A model generated the notes under the pieces. That model was not told the origin of the DNA, searched no databases, and worked only from the letters and a program-made list of their open reading frames with translations. The position numbers and the translations under genes were made by a program. From assembly GCF_028622095.1 (NCBI RefSeq), contig NZ_CP115165.1, positions 1,547,501 through 1,611,500 on the forward strand: DNA of 64,000 nt, written 5' to 3'. Positions 10,870 through 23,317 of the stretch are shown here, piece after piece (within the stretch, counting starts at the first letter, position 1; every line of letters begins with the position of its first letter). This stretch comes from Deinococcus aquaticus. Its GTDB lineage: Bacteria; Deinococcota; Deinococci; Deinococcales; Deinococcaceae.

Positions 10870-11799
10870 CTACTTCCTGCTGCTCTCTTTCCCACTGCCC
10901 TCTTTTGCCGGCCCTGCGCGCAGCACCTCGTCGGCTACCGTCAGGAAGGCGCGCACGACTGGGCTGGCGCCGTCGCCGCGCCGCCACACGGCGACGATCT
11001 CGACGGTGGGGGCGTCCTCGACGGGGCGGTACACCACGCCGGGCAGGCTCAGGCGGCTGAAGAACTCGATGGGCAGGAACACGCCCACGCCCGCCGCGAC
11101 GAGGGACAGCAGCGTGGGAATCTCGATGGCTTCCTGCACCACGTGCGGCGTGAAGCCGGAGGCGGCGCACCAGCGCATGACCTGATCGAAGTACGTGGCG
11201 CGCAGTTGCCGGGGGAAGAACACGAAGTTCTCGCCGCTCAGGTCACTGATCTTCAGGCGGCGTTTGCGGGCCAGGGGGTGCTCGGCGGGCAGGGCCGCGA
11301 CCAGGGGTTGGCGCCAGAGGGGGCGCGAGTCCAGGGTGGGGTCGCGGACCGGGAGCAGCATCAGGCCGATGTCGATCTGCCCGCCGCGCAGCCCGGCTTC
11401 CTGTTCCTGGGCGGTCAGTTCGCGCAGGTCCACGCTGACGTTCGGGTACAGTTCGCGGAAGCGGCGCACGATTTCCGGCAGGCCCCCGAAGGCCAGCCCG
11501 CTGACGAAGCCCACGGTCAGGCGGCCCACCTCGCCCCGCGCAGCCCGGCGGGCGCGTTCCACGGTCTGCGCGGCCACGAGCAGCGTCTCGCGCGCGCCGA
11601 TCAGGAATTCCTGCCCGGCGGGCGTGAGTTGCACGCGGCGGGTGGTGCGCAGCACGAGCGGCACGCCGACTTCCTCTTCCAGGTTGCGGATGGAGTTGCT
11701 CAGGGCCTGCTGGACCACGAACACGCGTTCGGCGGCCCGCCCGAAGTGTTCTTCCTCGGCGAGGGCGACGAAGTGCCGCAGGTGACGCAGTTCGATCAT
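10870..11799 (-). CDS. LysR-family transcriptional regulator
   Basis: A 309-aa regulator. The winged helix-turn-helix occupies residues 1-60 ([40 protein letters not shown]), followed by a LysR effector-binding domain ([19 protein letters not shown]). The ligand is unknown. It is divergent from aceE with 145 bases between the starts, and an inverted repeat of LysR-box type lies there, so autoregulation and control of pyruvate dehydrogenase are possible. The C-terminal tail ([11 protein letters not shown]) falls in a low-complexity, repeat-like stretch and may be dispensable. Confidence 0.9.
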   Translation of the reverse strand: MIELRHLRHFVALAEEEHFGRAAERVFVVQQALSNSIRNLEEEVGVPLVLRTTRRVQLTPAGQEFLIGARETLLVAAQTVERARRAARGEVGRLTVGFVSGLAFGGLPEIVRRFRELYPNVSVDLRELTAQEQEAGLRGGQIDIGLMLLPVRDPTLDSRPLWRQPLVAALPAEHPLARKRRLKISDLSGENFVFFPRQLRATYFDQVMRWCAASGFTPHVVQEAIEIPTLLSLVAAGVGVFLPIEFFSRLSLPGVVYRPVEDAPTVEIVAVWRRGDGASPVVRAFLTVADEVLRAGPAKEGSGKESSRK

Positions 11800-11835
11800 G
11801 GGCTGCGTGTGGTCATGAGGAGAGTCGTGTGGGGC

Positions 11836-11888
11836 GCTGGGGCATTGCCCTCCAGCGTAACTCCCGGAACCCACCAGTACCAGTGGTG
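11836..11888. promoter_or_regulatory. LysR/aceE divergent control region
   Basis: Two inverted repeats lie here: CGCTGG...CCAGCG (11836-11857) and CACCA-GTACCAG-TGGTG (11872-11888). The second has the size and symmetry of a LysR box. TAGACT at 11933-11938 is the probable aceE -10 box, six bases before its ATG. Confidence 0.45.
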
Positions 11889-11944
11889 AATCCTGTGAGA
11901 ATCCCCTGTTGGAAGTGTGGAACGGCGGGGCCTAGACTGCTGGC

Positions 11945-14671
<2,727 letters not shown>

Positions 14672-14679
14672 AGGTTGAA

Positions 14680-14718
14680 AGTTGATGGTCGATAGAGCCC
14701 AGCTCTCCACCATCAACT
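14680..14718. repeat. Inverted repeat in the aceE-aceF spacer
   Basis: AGTTGATGGT (14680-14689) and ACCATCAACT (14709-14718) form a perfect 10-bp stem, with further GATGGT-like words on both sides. It is not followed by a T tract, so an mRNA processing or stability role is as likely as attenuation. Confidence 0.55.
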
Positions 14719-14761
14719 GTCTACCACCGACCATCACCCCCTCTCCGAAGGAGAACTCCAA

Positions 14762-16522
<1,761 letters not shown>

Positions 16523-16557
16523 GACAGGCTGATGGCAGAAGGCTGAAGGCAAGACAG

Positions 16558-16582
16558 AGCCCCCGTCCACGTGGCGGGGGTT
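16558..16582 (+). terminator. Hairpin after aceF
   Basis: CCCCCG (16560-16565) and CGGGGG (16575-16580) with flanking AG/TT form a short stem downstream of a GATGGCAGAAGGC word. Weak T tract. Confidence 0.5.
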
Positions 16583-16653
16583 CCTGCCGTGCCGGGAATT
16601 GCGGTGGAGGATTCCGGTAGAGGGCCGCTGCCCGCACCCGTGACAATGCGGGC

Positions 16654-18051
16654 ATGACGGTCACGTTCACGCGGGAATTCATGCTGGAGCGGATGTTCGC
16701 GGGTGACGCGACGTTCGACGGGCTGTTCTACACGGGCGTGACGAGTACCGGGATCTACTGCCTGCCGTCCTGCCGGGCGCGCAAGCCGCTGGCGGGGAAC
16801 GTGGTGTTCCACCCGTGCGCGGCGTCGGCGCGGGCGGCGGGACTGCGGGCGTGTCGTCGCTGCCAGCCGGACGCGTTCCAGGCGGGCGTGCCGGTCGAGG
16901 AGGCGACCTTCACGGCTGCGCTGGCCCGAGTGGACGTGCCGGGCGTCCTGTCCGTGCAGGCGCTGGCCCGCGAGTTGAACTTGAGTGGCAGCGCGCTGCA
17001 CCGCCTGTTCCGTGAGCAGTTCCAGTGCAGTCCGGCCGACTGGCTGACGCGGCGGCGGGTGGAACTGGCGGCCGCGCACCTGCTGACCTCGGCGGACACG
17101 GCGGCGCAGGTGGCGTTCGCGGTGGGGTTCGGGAGCCTGTCGGCGTTCGGCGCGCAGTTCCGGCGGGTGATGCACCTGACCCCGCAGGCCTTGCGCGTGG
17201 CGGTCCGGACGGGCACGCTGCGGCTGACGCTGCCGGCCGCGTACCCGCTGGAACTGGTGCGCCGCGACCTGGGCCGCGATCCGCTCAGCGTGACGGGGCA
17301 GGTGCGGGAAGGTGCGGTGCAGTATGCGTGGACGCTGCCGGGCGGGCCGCAGGTCGTGACCGTGCAGTTCGGAGATCAGGAGGCCCGGGTGCAGCCGTCC
17401 TGTCCGGAGACCCTGAGCGGTCCGGACTGGCTGGCCCTGCACACGTTGACGGTGCGGGCGCTGGGCCTGCGCGGACTGTCGCGGCCTGTTCCGCTGGTGC
17501 CGGACCTCTTCGACGGGCTGGTGTGGGCCGTGGTGGGCCAGCAGGTCACGTTCCGGCAGGCCTGCACGCTGCGGCGGCGACTGGTGGAACGCTGCGGCCC
17601 ACCCGCCGGGGACGGCCTGAGCGCGCCGCCCACCGCGCAGGCCGTGGCGGCCCTGACCCCCGCCGAACTGGGCAGCCTGGGCCTGACCGGAGCGCGGGCC
17701 GCGCTGCTGCACCGCCTGGCCGGACGGGTCTCGCGTGGGGAGGTGAACCTCGCGGCGCTGGCACGCGGCACGGTGGGAGCCGCTCGCCGCACCCTGCTGG
17801 CCGTGCCCGGCATCGGCCTGTGGACCGCCGAGTACGTGCTGTTGCGCGTGCTGGGCTTCCCGGACATCGTGCCCGGCACGGACGCCGCCCTGGCCGCCGC
17901 GCTGCGCCGCGCGCACGGGCTGCCCGCACGCCCGACGCCCGCAGAGGTGCAGCGCCTGCTTGACCCCTTCGCCCCTCACCGCAGTCACGCGGTCCTGCGC
18001 CTGTGGCACGCCCTGCCACCCACCCACGACCCTCACGGAGACACCCCATGA
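16654..18051 (+). CDS. Ada-AlkA fusion: alkylation sensor, AraC DNA-binding domain and 3-methyladenine glycosylase
   Basis: A 465-aa multidomain repair protein. Residues 10-75 are an Ada zinc domain with C36, C40, C67 and C70, the exact spacing of E. coli Ada C38/42/69/72, so C36 is the likely phosphotriester methyl acceptor. Residues 85-185 form an AraC-type helix-turn-helix pair ([40 protein letters not shown]). Residues 190-270 match the AlkA N-domain. The HhH-GPD glycosylase has [18 protein letters not shown] and the probable catalytic D410 (PGTD). Sensor and glycosylase in one chain suggests methylation-triggered self-induction. Its stop overlaps the next gene (ATGA). Confidence 0.92.
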   Translation: MTVTFTREFMLERMFAGDATFDGLFYTGVTSTGIYCLPSCRARKPLAGNVVFHPCAASARAAGLRACRRCQPDAFQAGVPVEEATFTAALARVDVPGVLSVQALARELNLSGSALHRLFREQFQCSPADWLTRRRVELAAAHLLTSADTAAQVAFAVGFGSLSAFGAQFRRVMHLTPQALRVAVRTGTLRLTLPAAYPLELVRRDLGRDPLSVTGQVREGAVQYAWTLPGGPQVVTVQFGDQEARVQPSCPETLSGPDWLALHTLTVRALGLRGLSRPVPLVPDLFDGLVWAVVGQQVTFRQACTLRRRLVERCGPPAGDGLSAPPTAQAVAALTPAELGSLGLTGARAALLHRLAGRVSRGEVNLAALARGTVGAARRTLLAVPGIGLWTAEYVLLRVLGFPDIVPGTDAALAAALRRAHGLPARPTPAEVQRLLDPFAPHRSHAVLRLWHALPPTHDPHGDTP

Positions 18052-18896
18052 CCCGATCCCAACCCCAATCCCGGCCTCAGCACGCCCACCTTCTGCGCGC
18101 CCTGCACGAACGCGGCCTGATCCTGCCCTGCGCCTGGGACGCCGTCAGCGCCCGCGTGTTGCAGCAGGCGGGCAGTCCCGCCATCGGCACGAGTAGCGCC
18201 GCCGTGGCCTTCGCCCTGGGCTTCCCGGATGGGCAGGTCGCCCCGCGCGACACCTTGCTGGCCGCACTGGAACGCACCCTGAACGCCGTGACCGTGCCTG
18301 TCACCGCCGACCTGGAGGGTGGGTACGCCGACACGCCGCAGGGCGTGGCCGACACGGTCCACACCGCCCTGAGCCTGGGCGCGGCGGGCCTGAACCTCGA
18401 AGACGCCACCGGGCAGCCCGACCGGCCTCTGCTGCCAGCGGACCAGCAGGTGGACCGGCTGCGGGCCGCGCGCGCGGCCGCCGACGCCCAGGGCGTCCCC
18501 GCGTACCTGAACGCCCGCACCGACACGTACCTCACCGGATACGGCGACACCGACGCAGACAGGCTGGATGAGACCGTCCGCCGGGGCCGCGCGTACCTGC
18601 AAGCCGGGGCGGACAGCGTGTTCGTGCCCGGCCTGACCGACCCGCCCACCATCCGTGCGCTGCGCGACCGCCTGGGCGGCGCGCTGGCCGTCATGCACGC
18701 CCCCGGCGGCCCGGACGCCCACACCCTGCTGCGCGCCGGGGCCAGCCGCGTCAGCACCGGCCCCTCCCTGTTTCTGGCTGCGCTGGGTCACGCTGCCACT
18801 CTGTCTGCACAGTTCCGGGAGCGCGGCACGCTCGACACGCCCGGCGCGCTGCCTTTCGGAACAGTGCAGGGTTGGTTCAGCCGTTCACCCGCCTGA
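18048..18896 (+). CDS. Isocitrate lyase/PEP-mutase-fold enzyme
   Basis: A 282-aa member of the isocitrate lyase/phosphoenolpyruvate mutase superfamily: CAWDAVSARVLQQAG near the start, VTADLEGGYAD (metal-binding acid strand), GAAGLNLEDATG and YLNARTDTYL. The lyase loop with the catalytic cysteine (KKCGH/KRCGH) is absent, so it is not isocitrate or methylisocitrate lyase; a phosphonopyruvate hydrolase or oxaloacetate decarboxylase-like role is possible. Its ATG overlaps the Ada-AlkA stop, an odd functional pairing. Its 3' end overlaps the convergent signal peptidase gene by 12 bases. Confidence 0.85.
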   Translation: MTRSQPQSRPQHAHLLRALHERGLILPCAWDAVSARVLQQAGSPAIGTSSAAVAFALGFPDGQVAPRDTLLAALERTLNAVTVPVTADLEGGYADTPQGVADTVHTALSLGAAGLNLEDATGQPDRPLLPADQQVDRLRAARAAADAQGVPAYLNARTDTYLTGYGDTDADRLDETVRRGRAYLQAGADSVFVPGLTDPPTIRALRDRLGGALAVMHAPGGPDAHTLLRAGASRVSTGPSLFLAALGHAATLSAQFRERGTLDTPGALPFGTVQGWFSRSPA

Positions 18897-19574
18897 GCGC
18901 AGCAGGCGCGGATTCCACTGCTGCGGGCCGTCCCGTTGTTCCGGCTTGCAGGGGGGCGTGGCAGTTCTGGGCACGGTCAGGGGCCACACGCTGGCCAAGG
19001 CGCGTCCGGCGATGTCGGCGGTGCCCACCGGGCCGAATACGCGGCTGTCGAGGCTGCCGCCGGGGCTGCGGTTGTCGCCCATCACGAAGTACGTTCCGGC
19101 CGGGACGGTGATGGGCGGCGTGTTGGCAAGGTCGCTGGTCGTGTCGTGGCACGCCCCGTTCCAGTAGGCGGTGGTGCGGGGTTCATTCAGGGGGCGGCCG
19201 TTCACGGTGACGCGGCCCTGCGTGACCTGCACGGTGTCGCCGGGCAGTCCGACCACCCGCTTGACGAGGTACGGGCGGTACGCCCAGGGAAGGGTGAGGC
19301 CCCGGTACGTGCGGGTCCACTCCTGGGCAGCGGTGCGGGGTGGTTTGAACACCACGGTGTCGCCCCTCCCGTAGGTGCCGACGCCCAGGGTGTGCGCCCA
19401 CCCTTCGATTTTCGGGACGAGTAGCGTCTCGCCGTGGCGCAGGCCGGGCAGCATGCTCACGCCGTCCACGCGCACGGCGGTCGCGCCGAACTGCGTCAGC
19501 AGCAGCGCGAAGGCCAGCGGGGACAGCCAGTCGCGCCACAGGCGGCCCAGGCGGTTCCTGGCAGAGGCGGTCAC
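18885..19574 (-). CDS. lepB: Signal peptidase I
   Basis: Membrane-anchored serine protease that removes signal peptides from Sec/Tat substrates. The 229-aa product has one N-terminal membrane helix (LSPLAFALLLTQFG). The catalytic Ser lies in DGVSMLPGL (S40) and the Lys in YLVKRVVGLPGDTV (K105). The conserved MGDNRSPGGSLDSRVFGPV is box E. The start overlaps the stop of the upstream anti-sigma-like gene (19571-19574). The proline-rich end after box E is unremarkable. Translational coupling to a PadR-controlled pair is unusual for lepB. Confidence 0.92.
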   Translation of the reverse strand: MTASARNRLGRLWRDWLSPLAFALLLTQFGATAVRVDGVSMLPGLRHGETLLVPKIEGWAHTLGVGTYGRGDTVVFKPPRTAAQEWTRTYRGLTLPWAYRPYLVKRVVGLPGDTVQVTQGRVTVNGRPLNEPRTTAYWNGACHDTTSDLANTPPITVPAGTYFVMGDNRSPGGSLDSRVFGPVGTADIAGRALASVWPLTVPRTATPPCKPEQRDGPQQWNPRLLRSGG

Positions 19575-19906
19575 GGCTGTGCCTGCGTGGTCGCGGAGGT
19601 GGGCGTGGCTGGGTGGTTGCCCTGGAGGGCGTACGCGGCCCCGCCGAGCAGGCCGGCGGCCAGCAGCCAGCGCAGGGCGAGCCCCAGCGTGTGCGTGCGG
19701 GCAAGGTGAAGGGCAGCGGGCAGGGCTGGGCCAGCCTCAGTCAGGGCGGCCGCCCAGGCGTCGCGTTCGTTCAGGCCGCGCAGGCGGGCGTCGAGCATGC
19801 TCTGGTGCAGGTTCCCGTGCAGTTCCGCCCGGACCCGGCGGGCGGCCGTGGGTGGCAGCAGCCGCGTCACGCGGCGCAGGTACGCCGGAACGGCGGGCGG
19901 GGTCAC
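19571..19906 (-). CDS. PadR-associated HAAS-like membrane protein
   Basis: A 111-aa protein. The N-terminal 70 residues are helical (YLRRVTRLLPPTAARRVRAE, LNERDAWAAALTEAGPA) and resemble the HAAS/permease-prefix domain that commonly sits beside PadR regulators. A single membrane helix follows (LALRWLLAAGLLGGAAYAL), then a short tail. Inferred role: a membrane partner that transmits an envelope signal to the PadR protein. It overlaps padR by four bases and lepB by four bases. Confidence 0.7.
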   Translation of the reverse strand: MTPPAVPAYLRRVTRLLPPTAARRVRAELHGNLHQSMLDARLRGLNERDAWAAALTEAGPALPAALHLARTHTLGLALRWLLAAGLLGGAAYALQGNHPATPTSATTQAQP

Positions 19907-20220
19907 CAGAGGCTCCGCAGGGCCGCATCGAAGGCTCGGTAAGAATCACGTCTGCGGCGCAGTTCGGCGCGGCCCGCGTCGGTCAGGGTGTACGTGCGGA
20001 CCGGGGGGCCACCACGGGCGGGGGTCGTCTCGGCGGCGCTCAGGAACCCACCCTTCTCCAGGCGGTGCAGGGCTGGGTACAGGCTCCCGGCGTTCAGGGT
20101 GATGCTGCCCTCCGTGACGGCACTGACGCGCTTGGCGATGTCCTGCCCGTAGCCGCCCTCGCGTTCCAGGACGCTCAGGAGGATCAGGTCCAGGTTGCCC
20201 TTGAACAGGTTCGTATCCAC
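19903..20220 (-). CDS. PadR-family transcriptional repressor
   Basis: A 105-aa winged-helix regulator with the PadR signature: FKGNLDLILLSVLEREGGYG, then SLYPALHRLEKGGFLSAAET and YTLTDAGRAEL. It uses a GTG start with no ribosome site; a GACACT -10 candidate lies seven bases upstream and overlaps a palindrome that is the probable autoregulatory operator. It heads a padR-HAAS-lepB transcription unit. Confidence 0.88.
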   Translation of the reverse strand: MDTNLFKGNLDLILLSVLEREGGYGQDIAKRVSAVTEGSITLNAGSLYPALHRLEKGGFLSAAETTPARGGPPVRTYTLTDAGRAELRRRRDSYRAFDAALRSLW

Positions 20221-20223
20221 GAG

Positions 20224-20242
20224 TATCAGTGTCTGATATCAG
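20224..20242. promoter_or_regulatory. Probable PadR operator
   Basis: TATCAG-TGTC-TGATATCAG contains the perfect palindrome CTGATATCAG (20233-20242) preceded by a second TATCAG. It sits immediately upstream of the PadR GTG and over its -10 region. PadR proteins typically bind such AT-centred palindromes in their own promoters. Confidence 0.55.
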
Positions 20243-20320
20243 AATGTGAGGATGGTGGGCCGACCACGCATAGTGGTGGGGCCTGTGTCCGTGGGATCTG
20301 CGTGTCCTTACACTCACGGC

Positions 20321-20818
20321 ATGAACCCTGACCTCCATTCCCTCTACGCCTGGGTGAAGGTCTCACGCGAGCGGGTGTTCGCGTGAGCGGAGGCTCTGCC
20401 GGACGGCGTGTACACCCTGGAGGGCTCCGAGTTCGCGTTCGGCAGCCTGCGGAACGTGCAGGCGCACGTGGCCGGGTGTTACCGGGTGTGGGTGGGCGCG
20501 CGGGGCCTGGGAGAGGACGTGGGCGGCCCGGACCCGGTGAGCGTGCCGGACGTGACCGCCATGCGCCGCGTGTTCGCGGACGTGGACAGCATGATGGAGC
20601 GGGCGCTGGACACCTTCGCGGCGCCGGATGAAGCGTTCGATCTGGTCCTGCCGGGCGAGGTGCTGAGGGTCACGCAGCGGTGGCTGGTCATGCACCCGGT
20701 CACGCACGAGTTTCATCACAAGGGCCAGATGCTGACGATGGGCCGCGTGCTGGGGTTCCCGTACCCGCCGGGGCCAGACACGGACCTGGTCCTGCCGGGC
20801 GAGGTGCCGGGAGGCTGA
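20321..20818 (+). pseudogene. DinB-family protein gene interrupted by an in-frame TGA
   Basis: Starting at an ATG six bases after a TACACT -10 box, the frame reads MNPDLHSLYAWVKVSRERVFA, then TGA at 20384-20386, then continues in the same frame as AEALPDGVYTLEGSEFAFGS to 20818. The downstream part holds the DinB metal site (NVQAHVAGC and HPVTHEFHHKGQM). In relatives this position is often Trp (FAWAE), so a TGG-to-TGA change is likely. A GTG at 20408 could restart a shortened 136-aa product retaining all three histidines. DinB proteins are putative thiol transferases and are expanded in Deinococcus. Confidence 0.8.
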
Positions 20819-20887
20819 CCCTTCACCTGCCCGCGCGCTGTGCCGGGCCGTACGGTGTGCGGGGGCGTGGGCGGCGATGCTGACCGC

Positions 20888-21682
20888 ATGACCGATGCCC
20901 TGCGCCTGCCACCCGACCTGCCGCCCAACCTGCCGGACGATCAGCTGCCCCGCGTGCTGGGCGAGGCCCTGACCGGCCTGTACACGGGCGAGCCGCGCCT
21001 CCCGGCCCGCGCGGGCGGCCGCACGGCGGGACTGGCGGCCCTGCACGCCTGGACGGGCGAGGGGTACGCGGGCCGCAACTTCCTGAGCGGGAACGTGTCG
21101 CGCCTGAGCATGTACCTGCGGCACGGCATGCTGGGCCTGCGCGAGGTCGCCGCGCACGCCCGCGCCGTCATGCGGGGCCGTGAGCGCGACGAGTTCCTGC
21201 GGCAGCTGACCTGGGCCGAGTTCTACCGGCTGGTGCTACGCCAGGAGGGCGCGCGGGTCCTGGGGAACCTGGAGGACCCCAAGTACCCGGCCCGCTGGAC
21301 GGACACCCTGCCGGACGACGTGCGTGGGGCCAGCACCGGCCTGCCCTGCGCTGACGCGTGGGTCACGCACCTGATCCGGGACGGGTGGCTGCACAACCAC
21401 GAGCGGCTGTGGTTCGCGGCGTACCTGGTGCACTGGCGCGGCGTGGACTGGCGGGCCGGGTACGCCCTGTTCCGCGAGCACCTGCTCGACGGCGACATCG
21501 CGAACAATGCCCTGTCGTGGCAGTGGGTGGCGAGCACCTTCAGCAACAAGCCGTACTTCATGAACCAGGAGAACATCGACCGGTACAGCGGCGGGCGGTG
21601 GTGCCGCACCTGCCGGGCCGCGTGTCCGTTCCGTGCCTCGTACGGTGAGCTCGAAACGCAGCTGTTCGGGACGCAGCCGTGA
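20888..21682 (+). CDS. Photolyase/cryptochrome FAD-binding domain as a separate protein, with Fe-S-type cysteines
   Basis: A 264-aa protein corresponding only to the helical C-terminal half of a photolyase. Landmarks are GRNFLSGNVSRLSMYLRHG (the TSRLSPYLRFG helix), LTWAEFYRLVL, GWLHNHERLWFAAYLV, and DGDIANNALSWQWVASTFSN, which binds FAD. Near the end, WCRTCRAACPF closely resembles the YCDTC...ACPF cysteine set of iron-sulfur bacterial photolyases (PhrB type); C154, C239, C242 and C246 have nearly the PhrB spacing (85 residues versus 88 between the first two). Inferred: a 4Fe-4S, FAD-containing repair or light-sensing protein. The missing antenna domain is encoded by the next gene, with a GTGA overlap. 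Confidence 0.85.
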   Translation: MTDALRLPPDLPPNLPDDQLPRVLGEALTGLYTGEPRLPARAGGRTAGLAALHAWTGEGYAGRNFLSGNVSRLSMYLRHGMLGLREVAAHARAVMRGRERDEFLRQLTWAEFYRLVLRQEGARVLGNLEDPKYPARWTDTLPDDVRGASTGLPCADAWVTHLIRDGWLHNHERLWFAAYLVHWRGVDWRAGYALFREHLLDGDIANNALSWQWVASTFSNKPYFMNQENIDRYSGGRWCRTCRAACPFRASYGELETQLFGTQP

Positions 21683-22167
21683 CCGCCTCCCAGGTCCGCC
21701 GGGTCGTGTGGGTTCACGGGGACAGCCTGTCCGTCACTGACCCCGCCCTGAGCGCCTGCCCGGACGCCCCGGCTCTGTTCGTGTTCGACCGTCCGTTTCT
21801 TCAGGCGGTCCCGGTCGCGTTTCCGCGTCTGGCGTTCATGTACCAGGGCGTGCGGGACCTCGCCGCGCACCGCCCCGGCCCGACCGAGCTCCGCGTGGGG
21901 GCCGTGCCGGACGAACTCGCCGCCTTCGCCGCCGCGCACCACGCCGCCGAACTGCACGTCACCCGCAACTTCACGCCGGACTTTGCGCGCATTGTGGACG
22001 GCCTGCGCGCCGCCCGCCCGGACTTACGAATCATTGTTCACGAACCGGAACGCCTCACCAGCTTCAATGGGCCCCTGCGGCGCTTCTTCGGCTTCTGGAA
22101 GAAGGTGGAACGCGAGGTCCTGCACGGCGAACCCGCCCCGGACTTCCCCCAGCGCGGCCACCGCTAG
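21679..22167 (+). CDS. Photolyase N-terminal alpha/beta domain as a separate protein
   Basis: A 162-aa Rossmann-like protein resembling the first half of a photolyase or photolyase-related protein: RRVVWVHGDSLSVTDPAL (the LWFRxDLRxxDNPAL-type strand), PALFVFDRPFL, FMYQGVRDLAAH, VPDELAAFAAAHHAAELHV and IIVHEPERL. It contains no FAD domain. The GTG start overlaps the stop of the FAD-domain gene, so the two halves are translated together, in reverse order to a normal photolyase. Expected to dimerise with that protein; an antenna cofactor is inferred only. Confidence 0.75.
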   Translation: MTASQVRRVVWVHGDSLSVTDPALSACPDAPALFVFDRPFLQAVPVAFPRLAFMYQGVRDLAAHRPGPTELRVGAVPDELAAFAAAHHAAELHVTRNFTPDFARIVDGLRAARPDLRIIVHEPERLTSFNGPLRRFFGFWKKVEREVLHGEPAPDFPQRGHR

Positions 22168-22216
22168 AACAGATGGCGGATGCGCTGCAGTCAGGGCTGG
22201 CGGCAGACTGCCCGGC

Positions 22217-23053
22217 GTGAATGTCCTGAACATCCCGGTGTCCCCGGCCCTGCTGGACGCGTGGCGCGGCTGGCTGGCCCCGGCGCGGCAGCCGTTCTAC
22301 CTGACGGACGCAGAGGCGCGGCGGCTGGCCTTGCCGACCCTGGCGCGCGCCTCGGTGACGCTGAATCCGGAGGAACGCGACACGTTCACGCTGTGGAATG
22401 TCGCGGCCGGGGCCGAGCGGCTGGCGTGGCTGACCCCGGCGGACGTGGACGCCCTGACTCCGGCCGCGCGCCGGGAACTGCTGCGCGCGCAGGTGCGGCA
22501 CGGGCGGGGCAACGTGCCACTGGGCGCCCGTTTCGCGGACCTGCGGCCCGGCCTGCCCGCCGGGCGGTTCCTGTGGCGGCGCGAGGACCTGACCGGCGCA
22601 GTCCTGGCCCGCCTGATCAGCTGGGAAGGGCGGGCCTGTCGGCGGCAGGACGTGCCGAACACCGTGTGGGACGCGGCTGCCCACACCCTCCCGGCCGCCC
22701 GGACGCTGGCGGGCACCTTCCCGGCAGGCAGCGCCGGCAACTGCTTCGGCACGGTGATGGGCGCGGCGGGCGTGCCGGACGCAGCGCACACCTGGATGCA
22801 GCGCGAACCGTTCGAGGCGTTCCTGCGGGACAGGACGGTTCCCGGAGGTCAGGACGGTCAGCCGGGCACGCTGCTGCTGTGGCGTTCGGGCAACGGACTG
22901 GCGCAGCACGCGGCCGTCACGCTGGGCGGCGGCTGGGCGCTGCACAAACCCGCGCAGACGTGGTGGACACCCCGCACGGTCCTGAGCGTCCCGGAACTGA
23001 AAACCGCCACCCGCACGCGGGGGTGGCGGCTGGAACGCCGGACGCTGACCTGA
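22217..23053 (+). CDS. NlpC/P60-like putative cysteine peptidase or amidase
   Basis: A 278-aa protein. The C-terminal half has the papain-like NlpC/P60 layout: C176 in GNCFGTVMGAAG at a helix start, PGTLLLWRS, then H231 (AQHAAVTLGGGWALHKPAQ) followed by a Gly-rich turn and H243. The N-terminal 120 residues are unassigned. No signal peptide is seen, which is unusual for a cell-wall hydrolase and may mean a cytosolic substrate. GTG start by position; the frame extends upstream into the photolyase gene but that part is shadow. Confidence 0.6.
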   Translation: MNVLNIPVSPALLDAWRGWLAPARQPFYLTDAEARRLALPTLARASVTLNPEERDTFTLWNVAAGAERLAWLTPADVDALTPAARRELLRAQVRHGRGNVPLGARFADLRPGLPAGRFLWRREDLTGAVLARLISWEGRACRRQDVPNTVWDAAAHTLPAARTLAGTFPAGSAGNCFGTVMGAAGVPDAAHTWMQREPFEAFLRDRTVPGGQDGQPGTLLLWRSGNGLAQHAAVTLGGGWALHKPAQTWWTPRTVLSVPELKTATRTRGWRLERRTLT

Positions 23054-23077
23054 CCCTGGCGTCCGGGTCGGGGCGCG

Positions 23078-23248
23078 TTACTTGCCGTGCCGGGTCAGGC
23101 GGTACAGGGTGACGCCGTTCGTGATCAGCAGCAGGACGCTCAGGCCCGCCATGGGCCACTCCTGCCGGGTGCCGAAGCGAATGGCGAGGATGCCCCAGCC
23201 GCACATGAGTGCGACGACCAGCCAGATACGCCACGCGGGCGCGTTCAC
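23078..23248 (-). CDS. Small two-helix membrane protein (56 aa)
   Basis: A GTG-initiated 56-codon frame reads MNAPAWRIWLVVALMCGWGI, then a loop (FGTRQEWPM) and a second hydrophobic helix (AGLSVLLLITNGVTLY) ending RLTRHGK. Two strong membrane helices with a charged loop and an independent stop suggest a real small membrane protein. It lies between the NlpC-like gene and the subtilase gene. Function unknown. Confidence 0.55.
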   Translation of the reverse strand: MNAPAWRIWLVVALMCGWGILAIRFGTRQEWPMAGLSVLLLITNGVTLYRLTRHGK

Positions 23249-23317
23249 TGTTTGAACCTCATGCGCTCAGGGTAACGGGTGAGGTGGGGGCCGCGCGTCC
23301 CGCTGGTCCCGGCGCGC

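Noticed and set aside
18885..18896. Overlap of the isocitrate-lyase-fold and lepB genes as evidence of a misplaced end
   Set aside because: Both C-terminal ends are in good frames and a 12-base convergent overlap is ordinary.
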